Assembly (NCBI GenBank): GCA_000517565.1
Contig: CP007051.1
Location: 1,166,001 to 1,230,000, forward strand
Source of the DNA: Desulfurella acetivorans A63
Lineage (GTDB): Bacteria > Campylobacterota_A > Desulfurellia > Desulfurellales > Desulfurellaceae
Direction of reading: 5' to 3'
DNA: 64,000 bases
Shown here: positions 45,647-54,537 of the stretch, piece by piece
Position numbering within the stretch: position 1 is the first letter of the stretch
How the letters are laid out: every line of letters starts with the position of its first letter
Notes under the pieces: model-generated
What the model was told of the DNA's origin: nothing
The model's database searches: none
What the model saw: only the letters and a program-made list of their open reading frames with translations
Made by a program: the position numbers and the translations under genes

Positions 45647-46213
45647 AATTTTTTACCATATAAATTGCCATTTAACCCACTTGAGCTTTTGTTAGACAGT
45701 TTATTGTTCCTTTACAAAGCTTTGGGGCTGATTCTATAATTGATCCATTCGAATATTGACATGTTGAATGTCTGCCATTTATTAGTCTTTTTTTCATATT
45801 AAAAGAATTTATACTAAGCTTTGCTATTTTGCAAGCATTAATTGTAATTATTTAAAATATTTATGCGGATGCCTGCAAAACAATTCAAATCCATATTTAT
45901 GAGATTATTATTTTTAAAAGAATTATGAAATTAAAGGAAAAACACAAAAACAACTTAATCATTTAACCAAGATATTGTAAACAAAGTTTATAAATATTAA
46001 AAAAATCTATTAAATCATTGTAATTTAAAATCACAACTTTATTAGTTATTTTATGTAACATAGTTAAAAAGTTGTTTTGTTAAATTTTATATCACATAGA
46101 TGTAATACCTAGCTAATTTGTGTCTAGCTTTTAGAAGTTTCTGTGCTCACATAAAAAATTTTACAAAAAATCAATATAAAATTTTTTTATGTGAAAATTT
46201 AATGCGCATTAAA

Positions 46214-46413
46214 ATTTGCACAAAAAGTGCGCGCTAAAAATTGCACAAAATGAGAAAAAGGACCGAACACTTTGCTATCAAAAGGACCGAATTTTTTGCA
46301 TAATTATAAAACAAACTGAATAATATATAAAGTGTCTAATCACTAGCGATCAAAAGGACCGAATTTTTTGAGTTTGATTTTTCCCCTTTCATTCCCCTTT
46401 CATTCCCCTTTCG
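46214..46413. repeat. Iteron-like array with GGACCGAA repeats (candidate replication origin 1)
   Basis: AAAAGGACCGAATTTTTTG occurs at 46280-46298 and 46352-46370 within exact 22-bp copies, and a variant AAAAGGACCGAACACTTTG lies at 46256-46274. Upstream are TTGCACAAAA words at 46216 and 46241. Downstream is an 11-bp tandem repeat TTCCCCTTTCA, three units (46381-46413). The rest of 45647-46942 is very AT-rich and has no gene. Direct repeats next to AT-rich DNA are typical of iteron origins or partition sites. Confidence 0.55.
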
Positions 46414-46942
46414 TGCACCAAAAAACTTTAGCAAAATGTCTTTTAAATAAGCTTTCTAAAATTCAGTACTGCATTTTTTTACACATTAACAATGCGCAAA
46501 TTTTTTGCAAGATTTTTTTTGGAAGGTTTTTTGTATAATTTGCTATAAGCAAATGTCTGCAAGGTATTTTGCACTACCAAACCTTTTTAAGTAAATCTGC
46601 ATTAAATTTTTAGTCTTACAATGATTTCTAATAACAAAATTTTTAATATTATTTTTATAATTAATACACTATTTAAAAGCATCAATCATAAAAGCGTTAT
46701 TATAAATATATTATGTATAATATTGTATTAATAGTAATATCTAGCATATAAAACGCTTACAATTGATTTATATAGATGATGATTTTAGTTTTTATTATTT
46801 TAACAGGATTTGTATTTTTAAAAAATATCTTCAGACATAAAATTACATTACCGGTTATTAAACATTGCGAATTTGGGGGGTTTTTATAGCGATTCCGGGC
46901 AAATTTTTAGAACAGCAGGATAGTAAATTTGGCTGTGTAAAA

Positions 46943-47335
46943 TTAAAATAAAAAATTACTATTTTCTTGGAGTTGTACAGTTGATTTTTCTTCTGTAGAC
47001 TGTTTTTCTTTAACGGGCTCAATATCTACGAATACACTGCCATTATTTTGTTGCTGGTTTGAGATTTTACGAAATGTTTTTTTATTTTGCTGTTTTATTG
47101 TATAATTCATTTCAACAACACTTACAATGCTTTTTCTATAAAGCCTGTCTATAGCAAGATAGAGCCTATTGGTTTCCACATCCGTAGCCATATATTCTAT
47201 TTCCTTACTGTATGCATGATAAGCATCAAATATTTTCTGCAACCCGTTTAAATCATTATTATACAATTGATAAAACATTCTAACTAATTCTTTAGCTCGA
47301 CCTACATCCATTTGCACCACCATTACAGCAAGCAC
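46943..47335 (-). CDS. Hypothetical protein after dnaE
   Basis: 130 residues starting MLAVMVVQMDVGRAKELVRM, helical to about residue 80, then a Q/K/E/S-rich tail (QQNKKTFRKISNQQQNNG...). It starts 3 bp past the dnaE stop, so it is translated with it. I recognise no family. A small accessory factor for the element's polymerase is one possibility. Confidence 0.55.
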   Translation of the reverse strand: MLAVMVVQMDVGRAKELVRMFYQLYNNDLNGLQKIFDAYHAYSKEIEYMATDVETNRLYLAIDRLYRKSIVSVVEMNYTIKQQNKKTFRKISNQQQNNGSVFVDIEPVKEKQSTEEKSTVQLQENSNFLF

Positions 47336-47337
47336 TG

Positions 47338-50300
47338 CTATCTGCGAACTTCTACGGCAACACTGTTTAATTTATGCCCTAATGATTTAATCTCCGACAA
47401 TATTTCGGTGTTGATATTAACAAAAGTATTCGTTTTAAAATGCCAGTAATAATCTTTTGTACTGGTTTGACTGATATCTTCGCACTCTATATACAGTCTT
47501 GCATTTAACGTAAGCCAATTTCTTGTTGTTCTAGTTGTACTAATGGCTTTATTGCTCTTATCACCACTACTGCTGTTACTATCGGCAGTTTGATTATTAA
47601 TACCTTGATTAATACTGTTTGAACTACCTATCAATTCTTTTAATTTATGCATAAACTCTATCAGATAATTAAATTCTGTCAATTTATTGTAATTTATCTT
47701 TATATGCAAACTTTTAAAGTCTTTAAATTCGCTTTTAATATCTGTCCACTTGGTAATATCTCCAAGATACCGGCTGTACGAATAATTTTTAACGCCATTA
47801 AAATCTTTAACTTTACACGGTATTCTGATAGGGTGTGCATCAAAAAAATCTATTGCTGAAATATCTATATCACTATTTTCATCTTCTTCTTGCGACTTTT
47901 GCAAATAAGATTTTTTTAAAATTAACTTAATATCTGATACATCAAAAACAGCGATTTCAAACATACCAGAATGATTTATCAAATACACTTTAAATATTTT
48001 TTTACCGTTTTTTGTTTCTTTCATTTCTATGTTGCATACAAGCCCCAATAAATTCTGCACACTGCCGTCAGACAAACCTTGCTGCTTGTTGTCATTAAAT
48101 TGATAAAACGATAAAATCTCATACTGCTGCAGCAGATTAGTATAATTGACAGTTAATGGAATGCCGAAAACCTCATTCTCATAGTTCATTATGTCTTTTT
48201 GTGTTGTAACAATAATAGGTTTCTTATCTGAATACAGCATCTCTTGATTTTCATTTTTCTGTTTTTTGTTTTTCTTACTGTAAAAATCATTTTTAATATC
48301 TATTAATAGTTTTTTTCTATTGTTATCAAATAAATCAAATACCCCTGCTTTAATTAAACTTTCAGCAACTTTTGAATTTACTTTTGATTTATTTACTGCT
48401 TCAAAAAATTCATCCACACTTCGAATATAATTTAATGAATTTTTTATTGACATTATCTCTTGAATAGCTGTAGTGCCCAAATTTTTTATTGACAAAAATC
48501 CGAATCTTATGGCTTTTCGGTTATTGTGTTTTGTTATTGAATAATATTCTCTGCTTAAATTAATATCAGGCGGTAAGATGTCAATTCCCATATTTGTGCA
48601 TTCTTCAATATATTTTTGCGTCTGTTCGGGATCTCCTATGTCTCCATTCATTAACGCACACATAAAATATTCAGGGTAATAGTATTTTAAATAAGCAGTC
48701 TGAAAGGCAATATAAGCATATGCGGTAGAATGAGATTTATTAAACCCGTATTCTGCAAATTTTTCCATTAAGCTGAATATTTCTTCTGCTTTTTTTGATT
48801 CTATATTTCTTTCTCTGCATCTTGCTAAAAACTTTTCCCTTTCGTGCCCAATTTTTTCAACTTGCTTTTTACCCATTATTTTCCGCAAAACATCAGCTTC
48901 CGACATTGTATACCCAGCCAGAACGTTTGCTATCTGCATAACCTGTTCCTGATATACAATAACACCATAAGTATCTTTCAAAATAGGCTCAAGCTGTGGC
49001 AAAAAATACTCAACAGACTGTCTTCCGTGTTTGCACTCAATAAAATCTTTAACCATACCGCTGCCAAGAGGACCTGGCCTGTAAAGTGCAAGAACAGCAA
49101 CAAGATCTTCAAAGCATGTAGGTTTTAATTCTCTTAAAACACCTTGCATGCCACTGCTTTCAAGCTGAAACACCCCAGCTACATGACCGTTTGAAAGCAT
49201 TTTATATACATTGCTGTCGTTAAAATCTATATTTTGCCAATCGATAGATACACCTTCGTTTTCTTTTATCATTTTTAACGCATTATCGATAACTGTTAAG
49301 TTCTTTAAGCCTAAAAAATCAAATTTTATAAGCCCTATGTCCTCTAATATATCTTTCTCATACTGTGTTACCAGTATGCCTGTGTCTGATAACGCATCAG
49401 ATTTATATAAAGGACATAGTTTGTAAATTGGTTCTCTTGAAATAACAATACCTGCCGCATGTATTGAAAAATGCCTTTTGCAACCCTCAAGAGTTTTAGA
49501 CAGCTTAAACAGTTCTCTATTATTATCGGCAATTTTTTTAAACTCGGTATTATTGGATTCAACCTCACTTATGGTTGAATTAGAATCAGGTATATATTTT
49601 GTTATTCTGTTGGTTTCTTCAAAAGACATACCCATAACTCTGCCGACATCTTTCAAAACATTTCTTGCACCCAATGTCCCAAAAGTGCCTACTTGAGCAA
49701 CATTGAAAAACCCGTATTTTTTCAAAACATATTTTATAACTTCATCACGTCGTTCAATACAAAAATCCACATCAATATCAGGCATTGAAATACGATTCGG
49801 GTTTAAAAACCTCTCAAATAATAAATTATTCTTTATCGGTTCAATATCTGTTATGCCAAGACAATACGACACAAGACTGCCTGCGGCAGAGCCTCTGCCA
49901 GGGCCAACAGGAATACTTTTGCTTTTAGCATAATTTATAAAATCCCAAACAATTAAAAAGTACCCGCTGAAGTGCATTTGTCTTATAACGCTGAATTCAT
50001 ATTCAAGCCTCTGTTTATAGATTTCATATTGTTCATCTGTTAATCGTGAATTGCCCTTTCTGCCGAAACGCTTTATAAAACCATCATCGATAAGGTCTTT
50101 TAATTTTTTATCATCCGTATCAAAATCTTTTGAGTAAATTGGAAATATTAATTGTCCTACGGGTATTTCAATATCGCTTTTGCTTGCAATTAAATAACTA
50201 CTATCAACTGCCTCTTTTAAATCTTTAAACTTATCATACATTTCTTCCTGTGTTTTAAAATAAAACTCTTGAGTTTTCATACGCATTCTGTCTGGATCAC

Positions 50301-50982
50301 CGATTAATTTATTTGTCTGTATGCAAAGCAATACATCTTGGGCTTTTGCATCGTCTTTTTCTAAATAATGACAATCGTTTGTAGCAACTATCGGAGCATT
50401 AGTCTCATTTGCAAGTTTAAGTAGTAGCGGTTCTATCTGTACCTGTTCTGGTAGGTCATGTCTCATTATTTCGATAAAAAAGTTATCTTTGCCAAAAATT
50501 TCCTGATACTCAAGACAAGCCTTCTTAGCTAAATCATAGTTGTTGTTTAAAAGATAATAATTGATTTCACCGTGCAGACAGGCACTACCTGCCATAATGC
50601 CTTCTGAATAAGCCTTGAGAAGTTTTTTATCTATCCTTGGTTTATAATAAAAACCTTCTGTATAAGAAAAAGTAGAAAGTTTAAGCAAATTATGATAACC
50701 CTCGTTGCTTTTTGCAAGCAAGGTTAAATGGAAACCGCCTTTAGTATCTTTATTCCTATCAAAGCGGTTTTCTGCTACATAAGATTCAAAACCTATGATA
50801 GGCTTTATGCCTGATGCTTTACAGGTTTTATAAAAATCTACAGCGCCAAACATATTGCCGTGGTCTGTTAAAGCAATATATTCCTGCTTGTCTTTTTTTG
50901 CTTTTGCAACCATTGCATTAAGTTTTGTTGCTCCATCAAGCAAACTGTATTCTGAATGATTGTGTAAATGAACAAATGGCAT
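47338..50982 (-). CDS. dnaE: DNA polymerase III alpha subunit (DnaE)
   Basis: 1214 residues. PHP domain: FVHLHNHSEYSLLDGATKLN, IALTDHGNMFGAVDFYK. The palm carries GPGRGSAAGSLVSYCLGI and the catalytic pair in MPDIDVDF, with the third acidic residue in the GLKNLTVIDNALK-region segment. Fingers are EQVMQIANVLAGYTMSEADV then LRKIMGKK. The C-terminal OB and tau-binding region is diverged, with a serine/asparagine-rich stretch (about 1115-1145) and an unusual ending NSVAVEVRR. It lies between two iteron-like arrays and near an integrase, unlike a housekeeping dnaE neighbourhood, so it may be an element-borne replicase. Confidence 0.9.
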   Translation of the reverse strand: MPFVHLHNHSEYSLLDGATKLNAMVAKAKKDKQEYIALTDHGNMFGAVDFYKTCKASGIKPIIGFESYVAENRFDRNKDTKGGFHLTLLAKSNEGYHNLLKLSTFSYTEGFYYKPRIDKKLLKAYSEGIMAGSACLHGEINYYLLNNNYDLAKKACLEYQEIFGKDNFFIEIMRHDLPEQVQIEPLLLKLANETNAPIVATNDCHYLEKDDAKAQDVLLCIQTNKLIGDPDRMRMKTQEFYFKTQEEMYDKFKDLKEAVDSSYLIASKSDIEIPVGQLIFPIYSKDFDTDDKKLKDLIDDGFIKRFGRKGNSRLTDEQYEIYKQRLEYEFSVIRQMHFSGYFLIVWDFINYAKSKSIPVGPGRGSAAGSLVSYCLGITDIEPIKNNLLFERFLNPNRISMPDIDVDFCIERRDEVIKYVLKKYGFFNVAQVGTFGTLGARNVLKDVGRVMGMSFEETNRITKYIPDSNSTISEVESNNTEFKKIADNNRELFKLSKTLEGCKRHFSIHAAGIVISREPIYKLCPLYKSDALSDTGILVTQYEKDILEDIGLIKFDFLGLKNLTVIDNALKMIKENEGVSIDWQNIDFNDSNVYKMLSNGHVAGVFQLESSGMQGVLRELKPTCFEDLVAVLALYRPGPLGSGMVKDFIECKHGRQSVEYFLPQLEPILKDTYGVIVYQEQVMQIANVLAGYTMSEADVLRKIMGKKQVEKIGHEREKFLARCRERNIESKKAEEIFSLMEKFAEYGFNKSHSTAYAYIAFQTAYLKYYYPEYFMCALMNGDIGDPEQTQKYIEECTNMGIDILPPDINLSREYYSITKHNNRKAIRFGFLSIKNLGTTAIQEIMSIKNSLNYIRSVDEFFEAVNKSKVNSKVAESLIKAGVFDLFDNNRKKLLIDIKNDFYSKKNKKQKNENQEMLYSDKKPIIVTTQKDIMNYENEVFGIPLTVNYTNLLQQYEILSFYQFNDNKQQGLSDGSVQNLLGLVCNIEMKETKNGKKIFKVYLINHSGMFEIAVFDVSDIKLILKKSYLQKSQEEDENSDIDISAIDFFDAHPIRIPCKVKDFNGVKNYSYSRYLGDITKWTDIKSEFKDFKSLHIKINYNKLTEFNYLIEFMHKLKELIGSSNSINQGINNQTADSNSSSGDKSNKAISTTRTTRNWLTLNARLYIECEDISQTSTKDYYWHFKTNTFVNINTEILSEIKSLGHKLNSVAVEVRR

Positions 50983-51009
50983 AAACCAATGCTCCGTTTT
51001 TAAAAAAAA

Positions 51010-51431
51010 TTACATACTGTAAGGGTTTAGAACGCTAATTTCTGTATTATTACCGTTAACACTACTTTGCAAAACATAATACACATCGGTATTTTTATCA
51101 AAATTGGCAGAATTGGTAGAATTGTCGCTGTAGTAAATTAATGCTCTGCAATAGCTTTTCTTCAGTGTTTTGCTACCTTTTTTGTAAATACAAACACCAC
51201 CAATATTGTATGGCTTTGTAGGATCAAATCCATAAGCATTTTCTATTTCTTTGGGATGTTCTGAAAGGATTTGTTGTAATAATTGGATATTTGCATTTGA
51301 CCCGCAATTAGGCAAACCGTTTGCATTTGGCTTAATTATCTGCGTACCGTTTAAAGCAAAATACAAAGCAAAGCTAAAAAGAACTAAACTTCCAATTATA
51401 GCAACAATTTCCCATAATTTTTTTTGTCCAT
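51010..51431 (-). CDS. Small membrane-anchored protein of unknown function, A8 frameshift
   Basis: The undisturbed frame (51010-51366) starts inside a hydrophobic helix. Upstream the same frame reads KKLWEIVAIIGSLVLFSFAL, a clear membrane anchor. A good ATG with AAGGGGG sits at 51431 but reads another frame through an A8 run (MDKKN...). One more A would give MDKKKLWEIVAIIGSLVLF as the start of a 140-residue protein with one N-terminal helix and an extracytoplasmic domain with two cysteines (NCGSNANI, IGGVCIYKKG). Function unknown. It lies 28 bp before dnaE. Confidence 0.5.
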
Positions 51432-51809
51432 AAAACCCCCTTAAAAATCTTTAAATTCTAAAAATAGAGCAAAATGCAGTACTTAGCTTTGCTTTTTGAT
51501 TTTTAACACAGACACTTTAAATTTAAAAAACTAAAAATAAATAAATCATAAGCCAAAACCAACTCAAAAGAAAATCAAATTCCGTTTCGTTTTGTCAGCC
51601 AATCGCCAATCATCGTATTTGCCACATTTGCCACGTGTGGACTGTGTGTGGACTGTCTGCCATTGTGCGTTGAGCGGTGCAACTGGTGAGATTTTTTTTG
51701 GGGGGGGGATAAAGGGGGGTACTTTTTTCTGCAACAAACTTGTTTTCGCTTTTCTCCGGGCCCAAAAAGCGCAATGGCGTTGCCTTAAAAGGCATAAGCC
51801 ATTGCGCGC

Positions 51810-51862
51810 TAGCTATTAAATACTATAAATTCTATAGTATTTAATAGCTATAGATATCTATA
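51810..51862. repeat. 18-bp perfect inverted repeat and adjoining 14-bp palindrome
   Basis: TAGCTATTAAATACTATA (51810-51827) and its exact inverse (51833-51850) flank a 5-base loop. TATAGATATCTATA (51849-51862) follows directly. The structure sits immediately before the iterons. Confidence 0.7.
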
Positions 51863-51876
51863 GAGTACCCCCAAAA

Positions 51877-51947
51877 ATGTAGTATATGCAAAACCCGGAC
51901 TCAAAAAATATAGTATATGCAAAACCAAATGTAGTATATGCAAAACC
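51877..51947 (+). repeat. Three iterons AT(G/A)TAGTATATGCAAAACC (candidate replication origin 2)
   Basis: The 19-bp unit ATGTAGTATATGCAAAACC occurs at 51877-51895, 51908-51926 (one change) and 51929-51947. Spacings are 31 and 21 bp, which is close to whole helical turns. This is the classical look of Rep-binding iterons in a plasmid origin. No Rep gene is visible next to them. Confidence 0.65.
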
Positions 51948-51973
51948 AAGAGTGGGGGCGGCGGTAGGGGGGT

Positions 51974-52020
51974 AGTGACATTTTAATTAAAAAAATATTA
52001 AAAGTGACATTTTACTTAAA
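51974..52020 (+). repeat. Two AGTGACATTTTAMTTAAA direct repeats
   Basis: Copies at 51974-51991 and 52003-52020 differ at one base and are 29 bp apart. They are embedded in very AT-rich DNA just after the iterons, and could be the unwinding element of the origin. Upstream (51600-51800) are G-runs, a stretch of nine or more G, unlike the surrounding AT-rich DNA. Confidence 0.55.
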
Positions 52021-52143
52021 AAAAGCTTAAAAAAGCTTATCTTATAAGTAATATTATAATTGTAGGTTTTTGTGGTAAGGGGCGGCGCGTCTTTTTTTCT
52101 ATGCTTCTATGCTTTTTTATAAACGAAGCAAGCCTTCGGTTTG

Positions 52144-52172
52144 CTCTGACTGCCGACAAGTGGCAGTCAGAG
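52144..52172. repeat. 11-bp stem hairpin in the origin region
   Basis: CTCTGACTGCC and GGCAGTCAGAG flank GACAAGT. A smaller CGAAG/CTTCG hairpin lies at 52124-52138. There is no T run, so a structural (oriT- or origin-like) role fits better than termination. The rest of 52173-52440 contains the word CCCTTAGATTGCG (52331), shared with the Phd promoter region, and no gene. Confidence 0.55.
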
Positions 52173-52440
52173 ATTTGCGGGGGTGAGTAAATTAAAAGCC
52201 CTAAAAACCGTCACACCAAATACCTATGTTTTTGCCCAAAATCGCTACGCATTTGCCCCAGATTGCAATGTTGGACACTTGGCAATTTTTTGTGTTTACA
52301 TTGCCCGACCCCGAACATGAGCTCCTAGACCCCTTAGATTGCGTGTATGGACAAACTGTAAAGTAACTTTAAAACACTTTTGCAAAAATAAATTGACATA
52401 AGAATTAAAAGCAGTAGATTAAAATTAAGGAGCTTGAATC

Positions 52441-52656
52441 ATGGAAAAACTTATAAATATCAAAATAGAAAAACTTCCAGAAGGTTTTTATCTTGCAACA
52501 TCTGATGATATTCAAGGTTTTATTGCCCAAGGCAGAACAATTGAAGAAACTATTGAAATAGCAAGAGATGTAGTTAAAAAATTAATAGAGCTTCAAAATA
52601 AAGACTTTAGCGAAGAAGAAATTGTTTACAACAATCTTCAAATCCCAATTATGTAA
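52441..52656 (+). CDS. HicB-like antitoxin domain protein without visible HicA
   Basis: 71 residues with the HicB partial RNase-H-like fold: INIKIEKLPEGFYLATSDDI then QGFIAQGRTIEETIEIARDV. AAGGAG lies 9 bases upstream. HicB normally sits beside a HicA toxin, but neither flank has a HicA-like frame, and the C-terminal DNA-binding part of long HicBs is also absent. It is an orphan or a solitary regulator. Confidence 0.65.
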   Translation: MEKLINIKIEKLPEGFYLATSDDIQGFIAQGRTIEETIEIARDVVKKLIELQNKDFSEEEIVYNNLQIPIM

Positions 52657-52702
52657 AAAGATTAAAAAAAGTATCTGAACACCCGCGATTTCATTAACTC
52701 CG

Positions 52703-53040
52703 TTAAATACTGTTAGCATTTTTAATAAATTCTGCATTACCAACACTTAACGGATCAGGCACAAACGGGGTGATGCAACACTGCCTGATGTCTTTAAAAT
52801 ACCGACTAATTATGTTTTTAATTGTCCATTTGCTGAGTTTTTTTGGTTTTAATCTGCCGTAATCATCGGTATTATGAAGATTTGTTTTCAGAACATCTGA
52901 GACAAATCTTAAAAGAATATTTTTACTTGCGTTTAAGTCTGCGTTAGCTTTGTGTCCGCAATTTTCACACTCAAAATCTTCCTGTGTTTTTCTATTTGAT
53001 CTTGATATATGTCCACATACCGGGCAGGTTTGAGAAGTTT
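52703..53040 (-). pseudogene. C-terminal remnant of IS605 OrfB/TnpB
   Basis: The open minus-strand frame reads TSQTCPVCGHISRSNRKTQE then DFECENCGHKANADLNASKN, the TnpB zinc ribbon (CxxC and CxxC) with the last catalytic Asp in NADLNAS. About 60 further residues run to the stop at 52703. The rest of TnpB is missing. Confidence 0.75.
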
Positions 53041-53076
53041 GACCTCTTCTCCTTGCTTCAGCAAGGGGAGGAGGTC
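53041..53076. repeat. Strong hairpin between TnpB remnant and integrase
   Basis: GACCTCTTCTCCTTGC and GCAAGGGGAGGAGGTC pair around TTCA with two mismatches. There is no T run. It marks the junction where TnpB is cut and overlaps the predicted true stop of the integrase. Confidence 0.55.
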
Positions 53077-54210
53077 AAGATGGCAACAGGCGATTTTTTG
53101 TCAATGAATTTATCGCTTCTTTTTTGATGTCAGGTATTAAATGAGCGTATCGTTCTGTCATTGCAAGGCTTTTATGTCCCATAAGCTCTTTTATTGTGTA
53201 TATTGGTGTCCTTGTATTGCAAGCCAAGAGGCAAAAGTATGCCTTAGGGTATGAAAAACAACCTTTTGTCTTGGGTCTGATATACCGTTGTTTAGCCCAA
53301 GCTGATTTACAATAGCGTTGAATTTTTTTCTAATAATTTCATCGTATTTTTTTCCTGCTTTATTTAAATAAAGCAATGAATCATTTGTGCTATCTTTGTT
53401 CGCACTTTTCTTTTGTGCCATTATTTCCTTTATAATCTCTGGCATATAAACTACACGTGCTGTTTGGTTTTTCGGGTTTCTTATATACAGCCTTTCATTT
53501 TCTAAATCTATATCTGAATAATGCAGGTTTGCAATTTCTCCAAATCTTAGCCCGCAGTATAAAGATAAAACACACATCTCATAGAGTGTATTATCTTTTT
53601 GTTTTGCAAGATCTAAAAATTTATTAGCCTCGTCTACTGTTAAAAATCTTATGCGCATATTGTTTGGTTTCGGCAGCTTAACTTTTCTGACAGGGTTATC
53701 TTTTGCCAAGTATCCAAAATCAATAGCAACGTTAAAAACATGCTTTAAAATTATTAGTGTTTTTTGTATTGTTCTTGGAGATTTATTATTGTCTGCCATA
53801 AATTTTTTTATTTTTTCTATGTGCATTTGAGAAATTTCTGATAACGGATTTTTAGCAATTATAGGCGATATCCATATTCTAAAAGCTGACTCATCATCAG
53901 CCCAAGTTTTTTTATCCTGTTTTGCATGCGGTAAATAAATATTATAAAAAAAATCATTCATCAGCATATCTTCTTTTCTTTTTTGCTTTCTATCAAAATA
54001 TTCTCCGCTTATAAGCTCAGATTTTATTTTAATTTCAATTTCTTTTGCAAGCTCTAGTGTAGGAACTCTTCTAACCACTCTTTTGTAATTGTATGAAACT
54101 ACAACTTTATAGGATTTTCTATCTTTTGGGATAACTTCCCCGCATTTTTTACAGGTTTTGTTCTTGATATCCTGGTCTGTTCTGCAAAAAGGACAAACTA
54201 AATAAATCAT
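53075..54210 (-). pseudogene. Tyrosine integrase with N-terminal zinc ribbon, frameshifted before the catalytic Tyr
   Basis: The N-terminus has a CPFCRTD/CKKCGEV zinc ribbon. The SAM-like core-binding domain spans about residues 75-165, and the catalytic domain has the first Arg in YCGLRFGEIANL and HTLRHTFASWLAIQG. The frame then leaves at GGACACC (near 53208) and stops at 53191. In the neighbouring frame TPIYTIKELMGHKSLAMTER followed by YAHL supplies the catalytic Tyr and ends at 53075. One base added at the break would restore a 378-residue integrase. It lies just inside the right tRNA repeat and probably made the island's attachment sites. Confidence 0.8.
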
Positions 54211-54270
54211 AAAAAATCTCCTGTTGTATAAAATGTTTAAAAATGAAGTTACAAATACATATATTTAAAC

Positions 54271-54292
54271 TTTGGGTGCAAATATGGTGCAA
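54271..54292. repeat. Copy 2 of the 22-bp island-end motif
   Basis: Contains GGGTGCAAATATGGTGCAA, identical to 2818-2839. It is 61 bp upstream of the integrase start. The remainder of 54211-54452 is AT-rich with nothing else I recognise. Confidence 0.5.
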
Positions 54293-54452
54293 ATAAATAT
54301 CAAAAATGCATAAAAATAAATAAAAGTCTTTAAAAAACTTTCGTTCATATCGGCATATTATTTTTTAAAATTTTGATTGTCAATGTATATTTTTAAGTAT
54401 ATGGTTTATTTTTTTTGTTTTTGGTTTTTGTTGAAACAAAAAGAAAAATAAA

Positions 54453-54531
54453 TGGGGTGAGTAGTGGGACTTGAACCCACGGCCCCCAGGGCCACAACCT
54501 GGTGCTCTAACCAAACTGAGCTATACCCACC
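54453..54531 (-). tRNA. tRNA-His (GTG), second copy
   Basis: Identical over all 79 bases to 2607-2685, including G-1, the GTG anticodon and the encoded CCA. The flanking AAATAAA on one side and the start of the next tRNA's acceptor on the other are also shared. Confidence 0.93.
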
Positions 54532-54537
54532 ACAAAA

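Noticed and set aside
46381..46413. Short tandem repeats as a CRISPR array
   Set aside because: The 11-bp units are contiguous with no spacers. Nowhere in the window did I find regularly spaced 25-40 bp repeats.
52657..52702. A HicA toxin downstream of the HicB-like gene
   Set aside because: The short open stretch there encodes about 16 residues with no HicA features.
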